This document shows positions 7,856-17,886 of a stretch of DNA of 64,000 bases, piece after piece; positions within the stretch are counted from its first letter, which is position 1, and each line of letters starts with the position of its first letter. The translations under genes were made by a program, and so were the position numbers. The notes beneath the pieces are model-generated. The model was not told the origin of the DNA, did not search any database, and saw nothing but the letters and a program-made list of their open reading frames with translations. Source of the DNA: Rhizobium brockwellii (GTDB lineage: Bacteria > Pseudomonadota > Alphaproteobacteria > Rhizobiales > Rhizobiaceae); assembly GCF_000769405.2 (NCBI RefSeq), contig NZ_CP053439.1:930001-994000 (forward strand), in the 5' to 3' direction.

Positions 7856-10237
7856 ATGCAGTTCAAATCGGCTACCGGACGCAACATTTTTTCCGTGGCG
7901 GCCTGCGGTGTCATCGCCACGATCGCTGCATCGGGCGTTCTTTTTTACATCGCCTACAACGATATGCGCAAATCGAGCCTCGATCAGATGCTCCAGATCG
8001 CCGCCACCAATGCGCTCAACGTTGAGAAATCCATGGGCGTGGCACTCGGCATCGTCAACACGCTGGAAACGTCGCTGTCGACGATGAAGGACGGCGGAAA
8101 CGCCAATCGTGCTGCTGCCGACGACCTGCTGAAGAACATGCTGCAGGATAATCCGATGGCGCTCGGTGTTTGGACCGGCTGGGAACCGAATGCCTTTGAC
8201 GGCAAGGACAAGGATTTCGTCGGCAAGGAAGGCCACGACACGACCGGCCGCTACGTGCCTTACTGGGTCCGCAGTGGCGACAAGATCCAGCACACGCCGC
8301 TGGTCGATTATGGCGTGTCGGGCGCCGGCGATTACTACCAGCTGCCCTTTACCCAGAAAAAGATCGTCGTCATTGAACCCTATGTCTACGCGGTCGACGG
8401 CAAGGACGTGCTGATGACCTCGGTCGCAAAGCCGATCATGGTCGATGGCAAGGCGCTCGGCGTCGCCGGCATGGACATTTCGCTCGACGACGCCAACAAG
8501 GCGATCTCGGCGGTCCACCCGATGGAGACCGGCTATCTCAGCCTCGTGACCGGCGCCGGCAGCATCATCAGCCATCCCTCCGCCGAGCTCGCAGGCAAGA
8601 ATATCAAGGACGGCGGTGATCTCACTGCCGGTTGGGATCAGTTGATCGCCAAGCCCGGCGTCGCGCAGGAGATCGCAGGCCCGGACGGCCAGAGCTATTT
8701 CTCGGTCGCCTATCCGGTAAAGCTGACGAATGACCTGAACTGGTACGCCATCGTTTCGGTGCCCAAATCCACCGTCTTTGCCCAGCTCAACAACATGGCC
8801 TGGAGCGCCGTTGCGATCACCGCCATCGCTGCACTCCTGCTCGGTCTTTCAGGCTGGCTCATCGCCCGCAAATTCATCCGGCGCATAGAGGGCGTGATCG
8901 CCGAGACCGATCGCATCGCCCATGGCCAGTTCGACGTGCAATTGAGCGACAAGAATGCCAAGGACGAAATCGGCGACCTCTCACGCTCCCTCGCCATTCT
9001 GCTGGAAAGCAATCGCCAGAAGATCAGGCTCGAGGCCGATGCGGAAACCTCCCGGTCCCGCGAAGAGATCGAACGGCAGGAACGTTCCGTCCTCCATGCC
9101 GCCCGCGAGGATTCGATCAAGTTTGCGGTCAGCGAACTCGGCAACGGACTGGCCAGCCTTTCCAATGGAGACATGACCATCCGGCTGGAAAAGCCGTTTG
9201 CCGACTCGCTTGACGAAATCCGCGTCGATTTCAATGCGTCTGTCGAAAAGCTGCAGGCAGCCCTGATTTCCTTCTCCGAAAACGCTGCCGTCATCCAGGC
9301 CGGTTCGGAAGAAATCCGCTCCGGCGCCGACGATCTCGCCCGCCGCACCGAACAGCAGGCCGCTTCCGTTGAAGAGACCGCCGCAGCACTCGAGCAGATC
9401 ACCACCTCGGTCAAGGACTCCACCCTTCGCGCCGAGGAGGCGGGAACGCTCGTCAGCCGCACCAAGGAAGGTGCGGAAAAGTCCGGAGAGATCGTGCGCA
9501 ATGCCGTTGACGCCATGACCGGCATCGAGCAATCCTCGCAGTCGATCTCCAACATCATCGGCGTGATCGACGATATTGCCTTCCAGACCAACCTGCTGGC
9601 CCTCAATGCAGGCGTTGAGGCAGCACGTGCAGGGGAGGCCGGCAAGGGCTTCGCCGTCGTCGCACAGGAAGTGCGTGAACTGGCGCAGCGCTCGGCGACG
9701 GCCGCCAAGGAGATCAAGGCGCTGATCACCTCGTCCGGCGCCCAGGTCAAGCGTGGCGTTGATCTCGTCGGCCAGACCGGCAAGGCGCTGCAGGCGATCG
9801 TTGCCGAAGTCCAGCAGATCAACAGCAATGTCCAGGCGGTCGTTCAGGCCGCCCGTGAACAATCGACGGGTCTTCTGGAGATCAACACGGCGGTCAACCA
9901 GATGGACCAGTCGACCCAGAAGAACGCCGCAATGGTCGAGGAATCGAACGCCGCCTCGCACACGCTGGTAACGGAGGTGTCTGCCCTTTCGGAGCGTCTG
10001 GCGCAGTTCAATCTCGGCCAGGTGGCAAAGGCGGCCCCCGCCGCCCGGACGACTGCCAGGCCGCTGGCGCGCCCGGTCGCGGCGACGCTTGCGGCGCGCA
10101 GACCGGTGCCCGCCTCGGCCACCGATCATGCCAGGCCCGCTCCGTCGCCGGCCCGCGCACTCGGCGGCAAGCTCGCAGCCGCCTTCGGCACCTCAGCCGC
10201 ACCGGCTTCGACCGAGGGCAACTGGGAAGAGTTCTAG
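7856..10237 (+). CDS. methyl-accepting chemotaxis protein with Cache sensor
   Basis: The 793-residue receptor has TM1 at about 11-31, a periplasmic double-Cache-like sensor (about 35-305), TM2 at about 316-340, HAMP (about 340-395), and a long cytoplasmic signalling domain. The conserved hairpin tip is at about 573-615 ([24 protein letters not shown]). The C-terminus is an Ala/Pro/Arg-rich linker ending in NWEEF (789-793), the pentapeptide type that tethers CheR/CheB. It would transmit an extracellular small-molecule signal to CheA; ligand unknown. Start supported by GAGGAGG. No che genes are in the window, so it is an orphan receptor. Confidence 0.95.
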   Translation: MQFKSATGRNIFSVAACGVIATIAASGVLFYIAYNDMRKSSLDQMLQIAATNALNVEKSMGVALGIVNTLETSLSTMKDGGNANRAAADDLLKNMLQDNPMALGVWTGWEPNAFDGKDKDFVGKEGHDTTGRYVPYWVRSGDKIQHTPLVDYGVSGAGDYYQLPFTQKKIVVIEPYVYAVDGKDVLMTSVAKPIMVDGKALGVAGMDISLDDANKAISAVHPMETGYLSLVTGAGSIISHPSAELAGKNIKDGGDLTAGWDQLIAKPGVAQEIAGPDGQSYFSVAYPVKLTNDLNWYAIVSVPKSTVFAQLNNMAWSAVAITAIAALLLGLSGWLIARKFIRRIEGVIAETDRIAHGQFDVQLSDKNAKDEIGDLSRSLAILLESNRQKIRLEADAETSRSREEIERQERSVLHAAREDSIKFAVSELGNGLASLSNGDMTIRLEKPFADSLDEIRVDFNASVEKLQAALISFSENAAVIQAGSEEIRSGADDLARRTEQQAASVEETAAALEQITTSVKDSTLRAEEAGTLVSRTKEGAEKSGEIVRNAVDAMTGIEQSSQSISNIIGVIDDIAFQTNLLALNAGVEAARAGEAGKGFAVVAQEVRELAQRSATAAKEIKALITSSGAQVKRGVDLVGQTGKALQAIVAEVQQINSNVQAVVQAAREQSTGLLEINTAVNQMDQSTQKNAAMVEESNAASHTLVTEVSALSERLAQFNLGQVAKAAPAARTTARPLARPVAATLAARRPVPASATDHARPAPSPARALGGKLAAAFGTSAAPASTEGNWEEF

Positions 10238-10247
10238 AAGCATGGCG

Positions 10248-10272
10248 CGCAAAACTGTGCAGCGGTTTTGCG
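10248..10272. repeat. hairpin repeat with 11-nt loop (copy 1)
   Basis: Arms CGCAAAA and TTTTGCG flank the loop CTGTGCAGCGG. It begins 11 nt after the chemoreceptor stop. The same loop pattern occurs in the hairpins at 32324-32370 and 47308-47330. It may also act as a weak terminator. Confidence 0.55.
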
Positions 10273-10447
10273 GCGCGAGACGCCGTCGGATTCTACGAGG
10301 CGCTCGAATGGACCGTCGTTGAGGCCGGTGGTGAAAACCCGGTGCTGACAAAGGAATTGCGAACCAGGCCTCAATGGTGAAGTATTGCGCTGACCGCGAG
10401 CTGCCCTGACGTTCTCGTGGAGCCTCTCCAAAAACGACGAGGTCACG

Positions 10448-10957
10448 ATGCTCATTATCTTCGGTGGTCTGCCTGGCAGTGGAAAGACGACGATTGCCCG
10501 CGCTTTGGCTAAGCGGTTGAATGCGGTGCATTTGCGCGTCGATACCATCGAGCAGGCAATCCGTGCCTCCGGAATTGCCGATGATGCCGGGCCTGCAGGC
10601 TATATCGTGGCTTACGGTATCGCCGGAGACAATCTGACACTCGGCAGAACCGTTATTGCCGACTCCGTCAACCCGCTCCGAATAACCAGGTCAGCGTGGC
10701 GTTCGGTCGCGCAGGCTGCCGGGGTGACAGCGGCGGAGGTCGAGTTTGTTTGCTCGGATAAAGTCGAGCATCGCAAGCGTGCTGAAACGCGCCTCACCGA
10801 CGTCGAAGGTCTGGTGAAGCCGACATGGCAAGAGATTTCCGAAAGAGCCTATGACGAATGGCACGATGCAATCGTCATCGATACGGCTTCGAAAACGGTC
10901 GACGCCGTTTTGGATGAACTGGTGAGCCGATTGAAATCGCTACCGCCAAAAACCTAG
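10448..10957 (+). CDS. AAA-type P-loop kinase-like protein
   Basis: This 169-residue protein begins with a nucleotide-binding strand and Walker A GLPGSGKTT at residues 7-15. It is organised like the small AAA_33/zeta-toxin-like or shikimate/gluconate kinase-like ATPases: RVDTIEQAIR after the P-loop and an IADSVNP segment near 70, with a possible lid around residues 105-120. It probably phosphorylates a small molecule; the substrate is not identifiable. CGAGG lies upstream of the ATG. No operon partner. Confidence 0.8.
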   Translation: MLIIFGGLPGSGKTTIARALAKRLNAVHLRVDTIEQAIRASGIADDAGPAGYIVAYGIAGDNLTLGRTVIADSVNPLRITRSAWRSVAQAAGVTAAEVEFVCSDKVEHRKRAETRLTDVEGLVKPTWQEISERAYDEWHDAIVIDTASKTVDAVLDELVSRLKSLPPKT

Positions 10958-11015
10958 CAGAGCCGAGGAGGGAACGCATGATGTCGTCCGAAAACGGCAT
11001 CACGCACTCACGCCA

Positions 11016-11483
11016 TCATGCCGCGAGGATGGTGATCCCGTACGAATTGGCGGCCGCAGTCATGCGAGCGATGGTTTCCGCCGAAGGGCTGGCCTTCGGT
11101 GGCTCGGTCGTGCCTTCCGCTTCGATAAACTCGGCCATCTCATGATCGACGACCGCGGAAAAGACCACGGGGACGGTTCCGCGGTTGGAATAGCCGTGCA
11201 CCATGAAGGGCGGGATCGTGACGATGTCGCCGGCGCCGGCTTCGATCTCTTCGGGACCGCTATCGCTCAGGCGCCAGATCGTCAGCTTTCCCTCGAGGAT
11301 GCGGAACACTTCCGGGCTCGCATGCGCATGTTCCGGCGTCCGGCTGCCTGACGGCACGGTGACGTCGAAGATATTGAGCCAGGTTCCGCTGATTCTAACC
11401 CGCCGCTCGACCCGGTCGCCGAGGACGAAAAAACGCTTTGACTCGTCGCTCGCAGGCATTTTCACAAATGAGTTGGACATCAT
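11016..11483 (-). CDS. cupin-domain protein
   Basis: The 155-residue product contains a cupin_2 barrel. Motif 1 is around HAHASPEVFRILEGKL (residues 52-67), with two His and one Glu as metal-ligand candidates. Motif 2 is around GDIVTIPPFMVHGYSN (about 85-100). Single-domain cupins include dioxygenases, isomerases and sensors; nothing here decides among them. The C-terminus is an extra helix. Two consecutive Met codons begin the frame; either could be used. Confidence 0.82.
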   Translation of the reverse strand: MMSNSFVKMPASDESKRFFVLGDRVERRVRISGTWLNIFDVTVPSGSRTPEHAHASPEVFRILEGKLTIWRLSDSGPEEIEAGAGDIVTIPPFMVHGYSNRGTVPVVFSAVVDHEMAEFIEAEGTTEPPKASPSAETIARMTAAANSYGITILAA

Positions 11484-11916
11484 GTCTCTTTCTTTTTCTT
11501 ACAGGGCTTCTTCTTATGGGCTTTTTCTTGCGGGCGCAGCCGTTAGACCTTTGCGACGCCTTTGACAACCCGCCCTGTCGTTGGGGGTAACATCGCCGAA
11601 CGCGTTCAAAGAAGCGCGGGACATCGGCCGAAGCGATGAACAAACGGCTCCGTTGCCAGGGGTTCAGCGCCGCTCGCGCGCCACTGCGTCACGAGACTGT
11701 CGGGGCCGATATCGGTACTTCGGGGCGTTTCCGCAAGGTCCGCCAATGTCGCATCAGCTATGCGGAAATGACTGAGGCCGGAGGGTTCTAAAGGCTCGGC
11801 GCCTGTAATACCGCCGACATAGAAGGGGCGCATAGAACGCGGCGGCCGTTCTTGGAGCCGTCCTTCCACGCCGTCCCGGCATTCACATTGATCATTCACA
11901 TTGATGGAGCGCATCC
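11484..11916. other. 433-bp intergenic region, no recognisable gene
   Basis: This lies between the divergent cupin and TIM-barrel genes. A 102-codon minus-strand frame (11606-11914) exists but lacks any family signature, and its start overlaps the leader of the plus-strand gene. CATTGATCATTCACATTGAT just before 11904 contains a short direct repeat of CACATTGAT/CATTGAT. Confidence 0.5.
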
Positions 11917-12735
11917 ATGTCCTCTCTTCCCGTCGTCGGCGCCGCCATGACGCTCGATGAAGTCGAACTTCACCGCGACTGGCTCTTCGAAAAGTCCCGC
12001 GATCTCGAATTGCAGAGCTTCGTCGATGCCGAGGTTCTCAACGGCGACTGGGCGCCGCTCGCCGCCCGCGCCAGGCGGCTTCTCGACGGTCATGGCGGCC
12101 GCCTCGGCATTCACGGCCCGTTCTGGGGCTTCACCATCGCCTCGGAAGATCCCGATATCCGCGCCGTCGTCACCCGGCGCCTGCTGCAGGGCCTCGATGT
12201 CTGCGCCGCCATCGGCGCGACGCATATGGTCATCCACAGCCCTTATACGTCCTGGTCCTACAACAACCTCGACGACAATACCGGCGCCCGCGAAGCTCTG
12301 GTCGAGCGCACGCACATGACCCTGCGCGACGCCGTCAGGCGCGCCGAGGATATCGGCTGCACCATGGTCATCGAGAACATCGAGGACAAGGATCCGCATA
12401 GTCGCGTGGCGCTTGCCGAGAGCTTCAACTCACCCGCCGTCGCCGTCTCGATCGATACCGGCCATGCCCATTATGCCCATGGCCATACCGGTGCTCCGCC
12501 GGTCGATTATTACGTCAAGGCCGCCGGCAATCGCTTGCAGCATGTCCACCTGCAAGATGCCGACGGATATGCCGATCGCCACTGGAGCCTCGGCGAAGGC
12601 TCGATCCACTGGCACGCCGTCTTTAGGGCCCTTGCCAAACTCGAAAGCAATCCGCGCCTAATCATCGAGATCAAGGACAAGTCGAAGATCCCGGCCTCCG
12701 CTGCCTATCTCGCCTCGATTGGCGTGGCTGAATAA
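11917..12735 (+). CDS. sugar phosphate isomerase/epimerase (AP endonuclease 2-like TIM barrel)
   Basis: The 272-residue protein has the fold signature of the xylose isomerase-like/AP endonuclease family 2 group: HGPFWGF near 65, MVIHSPYTSW near 107-116, MVIENIEDKDP near 150, SIDTGHAHYAHGH near 180, QHVHLQDADG near 205, and a late EIKDK. The His, Glu and Asp residues in these strands normally bind a divalent metal. Substrate is unknown; a sugar or polyol is likely. GGAG precedes the ATG. Monocistronic. Confidence 0.82.
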   Translation: MSSLPVVGAAMTLDEVELHRDWLFEKSRDLELQSFVDAEVLNGDWAPLAARARRLLDGHGGRLGIHGPFWGFTIASEDPDIRAVVTRRLLQGLDVCAAIGATHMVIHSPYTSWSYNNLDDNTGAREALVERTHMTLRDAVRRAEDIGCTMVIENIEDKDPHSRVALAESFNSPAVAVSIDTGHAHYAHGHTGAPPVDYYVKAAGNRLQHVHLQDADGYADRHWSLGEGSIHWHAVFRALAKLESNPRLIIEIKDKSKIPASAAYLASIGVAE

Positions 12736-12763
12736 GGGTCGTTGCAAAGCGGCCTGGCTCCCT

Positions 12764-12924
12764 CTTCTCCCCTCGGGGAGAAGGTGCCCGTAGGGCGGAC
12801 GCGGGGGCCGCACGGCAGAACATTTATTATTGCCCTTCGCTTGCGCTCAGCGCATTCGCGGCTTTGCCGCTCACCCCCTCATCGCCTCGCTATCGCTCCG
12901 GCACTTCTCCCCGCTGGGGAGAAG
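12764..12924. repeat. rhizobial intergenic repeat with two hairpins
   Basis: Two perfect hairpins with the same arms, CTTCTCCCC and GGGGAGAAG, lie at 12764-12783 (loop TC) and 12904-12924 (loop GCT), about 120 bp apart. The gap 12736-12984 contains no coding frame. This is a composite intergenic repeat of the kind scattered in rhizobial genomes. Confidence 0.65.
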
Positions 12925-12984
12925 AGGACAGCGGCGGCGCTTTGCTCCCTCCCGTGCTCGCTATGGACGGGAGGCGGAGTCGCC

Positions 12985-14028
12985 TTATGAAAACCGCGTA
13001 ATCACGCTGATGCCCGTGGCCTCAGCTTTGTCGAGCGCCATCAGCGCCGGCACGGCCTCCTCGAGGCTGATGCGGCGTCCGATCAGCTTCTGCGGCGCGA
13101 TCTTGCCGGCCGAAAGCATCGACAGCATGGCGTCGTAGCGCCAGGCCTGCATGCCGTGGCTGCCGTAGATTTCCAGTTCGTGGCCGATCACCTGCGCCAT
13201 TGGAATCTGCGGCGTCGCGTGCTCGCCGAGCATAAGCCCCACCTGCACATGCCGTCCGCGCCGGCGCAGATTCTTGATCGAGTTGAAGCAGGTGACGGGA
13301 TGGCCGAGCGCGTCGATCGAGACATGCGCGCCGCCCTTGGTGATCTCGCGCACTGCCTCCGCCACGTCGGAGACGCCGGATGCATTGACCGTCGCCACCG
13401 CCCCGCACTCCCTGGCGAAGGCGAGCTTCTCCTCGGAAATGTCGATGCCGATCGCATTCGCTCCGAGCGCCGTGGCGATCATAATCGCCGACAAGCCGAC
13501 GCCGCCGCAGCCATGCACGGCGATCCATTCGCCAGGCCCGGTGCGCGCCTGGTCGGCGACGGCGCGAAACGAGGTGGCGAAGCGGCAGCCGAGGCTTGCT
13601 GCCGTCGCATCGTCGATCGTATCGGGCAGGTGCACCAGATTGGTGTCGGCATAGTCGATCGCCACATATTCGGCAAACGATCCCCAATGGGTGAAGCCCG
13701 GCTGGAACTGGTTCGGGCAGACCTGCTGGTTGCCTGAATGGCACTCCCCGCAATGGCCGCAGCCGGAAACGAAGGGCACGGTCACCCGGTCACCCACCTT
13801 GAAGCGCATCACGCCGCGGCCGGTGGCGACGATCCGCCCGGCAAGCTCATGTCCCGGCACATGCGGCAGCCGGATATCCGGATCGTGCCCCATCCAGCCG
13901 TGCCAGTCGCTGCGGCAGAGCCCGCTGGCCCCGACGGATATGACGACACCGTCCTCTGTCGGTGTCGGATCGGCAACGGTGCGGATTTCGGGCGCCTGTT
14001 CGAAGGCTTCGTAGAACATGGCTTTCAT
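12985..14028 (-). CDS. zinc-dependent alcohol dehydrogenase
   Basis: The 347-residue medium-chain dehydrogenase has catalytic-zinc features: C38 region [22 protein letters not shown] (about 60-71), and structural-zinc cysteines in [15 protein letters not shown] (about 91-105). The Rossmann motif GCGGVGLSA is near 170-178. It oxidises an alcohol or reduces an aldehyde with NAD(P); the substrate is unresolved. The start at 14028 (MKAMFYEAF) is the standard family start; the frame stays open 42 codons further upstream without homology. Downstream it ends next to a repeat. Confidence 0.88.
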   Translation of the reverse strand: MKAMFYEAFEQAPEIRTVADPTPTEDGVVISVGASGLCRSDWHGWMGHDPDIRLPHVPGHELAGRIVATGRGVMRFKVGDRVTVPFVSGCGHCGECHSGNQQVCPNQFQPGFTHWGSFAEYVAIDYADTNLVHLPDTIDDATAASLGCRFATSFRAVADQARTGPGEWIAVHGCGGVGLSAIMIATALGANAIGIDISEEKLAFARECGAVATVNASGVSDVAEAVREITKGGAHVSIDALGHPVTCFNSIKNLRRRGRHVQVGLMLGEHATPQIPMAQVIGHELEIYGSHGMQAWRYDAMLSMLSAGKIAPQKLIGRRISLEEAVPALMALDKAEATGISVITRFS

Positions 14029-14276
14029 CGGCGTCTTCCCTTGCTGCTTATCCGCTGTTGCGCCCATCATCGCATGCGGCAGCCAGCCATTCCAACATTC
14101 CATTCCATCATTTTTGCTGATGCACCCATCGATGAAGCTGCCGTTGCTGCGCACGAATATTGCGGCCTGGCGCCATTCCCCGGCATTTTCTTGCTTCCGT
14201 GTTTTCGCTCGGGATTTGTCCTTGACCCGGCTTGCCGCGGCGGTTTTTCCTTCTCCGGCTTCAGGAGGAAACCATC

Positions 14277-15164
14277 ATGGCCGTCGATACATCACCCCGT
14301 TCCACCACCTGGACTCATGTCGATGGAGAATGGCTCCCCGGCAATCCGCCGCTGATAGGGCCGACGTCGCATGCCATGTGGCTCGGCTCCACGGTCTTCG
14401 ACGGCGCCCGCTGGTTCGATGGCATCGCGCCGGATCTCGACCTGCATTGCCAGCGCATCAACCGCTCGGCGCTCGCCATGGGCCTGAAGCCGGTGAAATC
14501 AGCCGAGGAGATCGTAGCGCTCGCCTGGGAAGGTGTTGCGAAATTCGATGGCGCGACGGCGATCTATATCAAGCCAATGTATTGGGGCGAACACGGTTCG
14601 CCCGGCAGCGTCGTCGCCGTCGACGCGGAATCGACCCGCTTCGCGCTCTGCCTGTTCGAGGCGCCGATGGGCGGCCATGGCGGCACCAGCCTCACCGTCT
14701 CGCCCTATCGCCGCCCGTCGCCGGAAACGGCGATGACCGAGGCGAAGACCGGCTCACTCTATCCAAACAGCGGCCGCATGATCGCCGAGGCGCGCAGCCG
14801 CGGTTTCGACAATGCGCTGGTGCGCGACCTGAACGGCAATGTCGTCGAGACCGCCTCCTCGAACGTCTTCATGGTCAAGGACGGCGTGGTGATGACGCCC
14901 GCCGCCAACCGCACCTTCCTTGCCGGCATTACGCGGGCTCGCGTTATTGACCTGCTGCGCAAGGCCGGTTTCGACGTGCATGAAGCAGCGTTCTCCGTCG
15001 AGGATTTCATGCAGGCCGACGAGATCTTCACCACCGGCAACTACTCCAAAGTCGTCGGCGTCACCCGCCTCGACGGCCGCGACCTACAGGAAGGCCCGGT
15101 CACCCGCAAGGCGCTGGAACTCTACATGGACTGGGCCTTCGGCCGCAGCGAGAGCGAAGAGTGA
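14277..15164 (+). CDS. branched-chain aminotransferase (class IV)
   Basis: The 295-residue PLP enzyme has the class IV fold signature, including VFDGARWFDG (40-49) and the probable Schiff-base lysine K157 in EAKTGSLYPNSG. Further signatures are DLNGNVVETASSNVFMVKDG (about 177-196) and FLAGITRARV. It should interconvert Leu/Ile/Val and their 2-oxo acids, although D-amino acid or other class IV specificity is not excluded. AGGAGGAA (14263-14270) fixes the start at 14277, not an earlier in-frame ATG at 14232. Followed by a hairpin at 15187-15211. Confidence 0.87.
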   Translation: MAVDTSPRSTTWTHVDGEWLPGNPPLIGPTSHAMWLGSTVFDGARWFDGIAPDLDLHCQRINRSALAMGLKPVKSAEEIVALAWEGVAKFDGATAIYIKPMYWGEHGSPGSVVAVDAESTRFALCLFEAPMGGHGGTSLTVSPYRRPSPETAMTEAKTGSLYPNSGRMIAEARSRGFDNALVRDLNGNVVETASSNVFMVKDGVVMTPAANRTFLAGITRARVIDLLRKAGFDVHEAAFSVEDFMQADEIFTTGNYSKVVGVTRLDGRDLQEGPVTRKALELYMDWAFGRSESEE

Positions 15165-15186
15165 GCAGCGGTTCGGCGCAGCCGAA

Positions 15187-15211
15187 GCAATCGATCCAGT
15201 GAATCGATTGC
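15187..15211. terminator. hairpin downstream of the aminotransferase, possible terminator or repeat
   Basis: GCAATCGAT and ATCGATTGC form perfect 9-bp arms around a 7-nt loop, 23 nt after the stop. No T run follows, so it may be a repeat or RNA-stabilising hairpin, not an intrinsic terminator. Confidence 0.45.
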
Positions 15212-15280
15212 AGATGCGAACGCCCGGAGCGCAAGCGCAGGGCTGGAGAGGTCGCCTCTCGCAGAATTGAGATCTGCATC

Positions 15281-15395
15281 CACCCCCCTCTGCCCTGCCG
15301 GGCATCTCCCCCACAAGGAGGGAGATTGGACGGGCGCGATGGTTTCCCAAAACAATTGGCCGTCACATCAATCGCAAATTAGGGCGAGGCATGGC
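15281..15395 (+). repeat. RIME-like intergenic repeat, long copy A
   Basis: Begins CACCCCCCTCTGCCCTGCCG and contains the GGGCATCTCCC core, then GGAGGGAGATTGGA and a tail ending AGGGCGAGGCATGGC. The same ~115-bp sequence, inverted, occupies 20809-20923. I recognise it as the RIME type of rhizobial mosaic element. Confidence 0.75.
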
Positions 15396-15454
15396 CGCCT
15401 GCACCCGAGCCCATTCGCAAAAAAAGTGAGAGCAGAGCTACCCGGAGCGCACCC

Positions 15455-16357
15455 TCACGTCATCCACTTCCGATGTTCCGCAAATCTCTCCGCCAAGAGG
15501 TCGATGAACAGCCGCACCTTCGTCGGCAGATGGCTGCGGTTGGGATAGACCGCGTTGATGTTGAATTCCACCGGCCGGTAGTCCGGCATGATCTTCACCA
15601 GCCGCCCTTCGGCGATGTCGTCGAACACCACGAAACTCGGCGCCAGGAAGATGCCCCGCCCGGTCAGCGTCAGGAAGCGCAGCATCTCGGCGCTGTTGGA
15701 GACGACATTGCCGCTGATCTTGACGCTTTCCTTGTTGCCGTCGCCATCCTCGAAGCGCCATTCGTCGCCATAGGGGTAATAGGCATATTGCAGGCAATTG
15801 TGGTCGGCAACCTCGGCCGGCGTCTTCGGCATCGGATGGCTCTCGAAATAGGTCGGCGAGCAGACGAGCATATGGCGCCAGGGCGTCAGCTTGCGCGCGA
15901 CGAGCGACGAATCCGGCGGCGGTACGGTGCGCATCACCAGGTCGTAGCCATCCTCGATCATGTCGACCATTCGCTCGCCGACGCTGAAATCGAGTGAGAT
16001 CGACGGATAGAGTTCCATAAATTCGCCGACGACCGGCAGCAGGAAACGCACGATGGCGCTGCTGGTATAGACCTTCAGCGTGCCGCGCGGCGTCGTGCTC
16101 AGTGCGCCTGCCGTCCGGTCCGCCTCTTCCAGCTCGGCCAGGATCTGCAAAGAGCGCTCATAGTAATATTTGCCGGTTTCGGTCAGGCTGACCTTGCGCG
16201 TCGTGCGGTTCAGCAGCCGCACGCCGAGCCGGTCCTCCAGTGACTGCACGTGATTGCCGACCATGGTGACGGACATGTTGAGCCGGCGCGCGGCGGCGGA
16301 AAAACCACCGCATTCCACCACCCGGCCAAAGACTGTGAGGCTTGTCAGCCGATCCAT
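15455..16357 (-). CDS. LysR-family transcriptional regulator
   Basis: The 300-residue protein has the N-terminal winged helix-turn-helix (residues 1-60: FGRVVECGGFSAAARRLNMS, with LGVRLLNRTTRKVSLTETG following) and a C-terminal substrate-binding domain (about 90-295). It diverges from the emrA-type gene with a 138-bp shared upstream region, the usual arrangement for a LysR regulator and its target, so control of the efflux genes is a reasonable inference. The inducer is unknown. Confidence 0.9.
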   Translation of the reverse strand: MDRLTSLTVFGRVVECGGFSAAARRLNMSVTMVGNHVQSLEDRLGVRLLNRTTRKVSLTETGKYYYERSLQILAELEEADRTAGALSTTPRGTLKVYTSSAIVRFLLPVVGEFMELYPSISLDFSVGERMVDMIEDGYDLVMRTVPPPDSSLVARKLTPWRHMLVCSPTYFESHPMPKTPAEVADHNCLQYAYYPYGDEWRFEDGDGNKESVKISGNVVSNSAEMLRFLTLTGRGIFLAPSFVVFDDIAEGRLVKIMPDYRPVEFNINAVYPNRSHLPTKVRLFIDLLAERFAEHRKWMT

Positions 16358-16495
16358 ATTGCCCTCGGATTATCCGCTGAGAGTTGATGATCCTTCCCGA
16401 TTTAAGCAGATTATCAAAATAAATGTCAGGGTGCATTTTCCGTCTCATCGAACATGGCCTTTCACAGAGGAGGCCAACGGTGAAGGAGAATGACG

Positions 16496-17767
16496 ATGGT
16501 CGAGTTACCCCACAGGCAAGTTTTCGAAAGTGCCAGGCAGGCCGAGCAGATCCTGGCCGAGGAAGCCGCCAGGGCGCCTGCCGCCGAGGCGCCCCCCATG
16601 CCCGTCTCTGAAGCGTCGGTCGCCGAAGCACCGGTCGCGGAAGCGCCTAAAAAGACCGGCCGCCGCATCGTCAAGCGCGCCGTCCTTGCCGCCGCGCTGC
16701 TTGGCGGCGTCGCTTTCGCAGGCGATTTCGGCTACCGCTACTGGACGGTCGGCCGCTTCATCGAATCCACCGATGATGCCTATGTGAAGGCCGATTACAC
16801 CACCGTCGCTCCGAAGGTCGCCGGCTATATCAGCCAGGTGCTGGTCAACGACAATGACGCGGTCAAGGCCGGCCAGGTTCTCGCCCGCATCGACGACCGC
16901 GACTTCCAGGCCGCACTGTCGCAGGCGAAGGCCGATGTGAAGGCGGCTGAAGCCGCCATCACCAATATCGACGCCCAGATCTCCCTGCAGCAATCGGTGA
17001 TCGAGCAGGCGAGGGCGACGATCGATGCCTCGCAGGCATCGCTGGATTTTGCCGTATCCGATGCCGCCCGCTCGGCCCGCCTGATCACCAACGGCGCCGG
17101 CACCCAGTCTCGCGCCGAGCAGACCCAGTCGGCCCGTGACCAGGCCGCCGCCGCCGTCGAGCGTGACCGGGCAGCCCTCGTCACGGCTCAGAATAAGGTG
17201 CCGGTGCTTCAGACTGAGCGTGAGCAGACGGTTGCCCAGCGTGACCGTGCGGCCGCCGCCGCCCAGCAGGCAGAGCTCAATCTCTCCTATACCGATATCG
17301 TCGCCGCCGTTGACGGCACGGTCGGCGCCCGATCTATCCGGGTCGGCCAGTATGTCACCTCGGGCACGCAGCTGATGGCGGTCGTGCCGCTGCATGCGGT
17401 CTATGTCGTCGCCAATTTCAAGGAAACGCAGCTGACCTATATCAGCCCCGGCCAGTCGGTCGAGATCAAGGTCGACAGCTTTCCCGACATCTCGATCAAA
17501 GGTCATGTCGACAGCGTTTCGCCGGCAAGCGGCCTCGAATTTTCGTTGCTGCCGCCGGACAATGCCACCGGCAATTTCACCAAGATCGTCCAACGCATCC
17601 CGGTCAAGATCGTCATCGACGACGAGGCTCTGAGCGGCCTGTTGCGCTCGGGCATGTCGGTCGAGCCCGAAATCGATACCAAGGCTGCCCAGACCCAAGC
17701 TGCCGAGACCAAGCCTGCCCAAGCCTCTGGGGCGGCCAAAGAGGGATTATCCAGCCACGCTGGATGA
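16496..17767 (+). CDS. HlyD/EmrA-type membrane fusion protein
   Basis: The 423-residue protein has an Ala/Pro/Glu-rich cytoplasmic N-terminus (1-55), one TM helix (about 57-78), then a split biotinyl-lipoyl domain (YVKADYTTVAPKVAGYI and VDGTVGARSIRVGQYV). A long helical hairpin rich in Ala/Gln lies at about 135-260, and a beta-barrel domain (VVANFKETQLTYI) follows. It would link the inner-membrane EmrB-type pump to an outer-membrane channel. The start at 16496 is 7 nt from AAGGAG; an ATG at 16490 is too close. Upstream partner of the pump at 17887. No TolC-like gene in the window. Confidence 0.9.
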   Translation: MVELPHRQVFESARQAEQILAEEAARAPAAEAPPMPVSEASVAEAPVAEAPKKTGRRIVKRAVLAAALLGGVAFAGDFGYRYWTVGRFIESTDDAYVKADYTTVAPKVAGYISQVLVNDNDAVKAGQVLARIDDRDFQAALSQAKADVKAAEAAITNIDAQISLQQSVIEQARATIDASQASLDFAVSDAARSARLITNGAGTQSRAEQTQSARDQAAAAVERDRAALVTAQNKVPVLQTEREQTVAQRDRAAAAAQQAELNLSYTDIVAAVDGTVGARSIRVGQYVTSGTQLMAVVPLHAVYVVANFKETQLTYISPGQSVEIKVDSFPDISIKGHVDSVSPASGLEFSLLPPDNATGNFTKIVQRIPVKIVIDDEALSGLLRSGMSVEPEIDTKAAQTQAAETKPAQASGAAKEGLSSHAG

Positions 17768-17780
17768 TCCTTCCTTTGCT

Positions 17781-17834
17781 TCCCGAATTATCCCGATCAT
17801 TCCCGAATGATCCCGATCATTCCCTGAATGATCA
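17781..17834. repeat. 20-bp tandem repeat of palindromic units
   Basis: Two full 20-bp units (17781-17800 and 17801-17820, differing at one position) and a partial third lie between the membrane fusion protein and pump genes. GATCATTC and GAATGATC form inverted repeats at 17795-17812 and again, with one extra base in the centre, at 17815-17833. Confidence 0.65.
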
Positions 17835-17886
17835 CCCGAACCCCGTCATGAGAAAGTTTCCCGCGAGAGCTGGAAGGAGATAAGCC

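Noticed and set aside
7375..7920. Minus-strand frames upstream of the chemoreceptor
   Set aside because: They overlap the chemoreceptor start, have no ribosome site or family signal, and contain repeat-derived sequence.
11606..11914. 102-codon minus-strand frame before the TIM-barrel gene
   Set aside because: No family signature and it would overlap the promoter region of the divergent gene; insufficient support.
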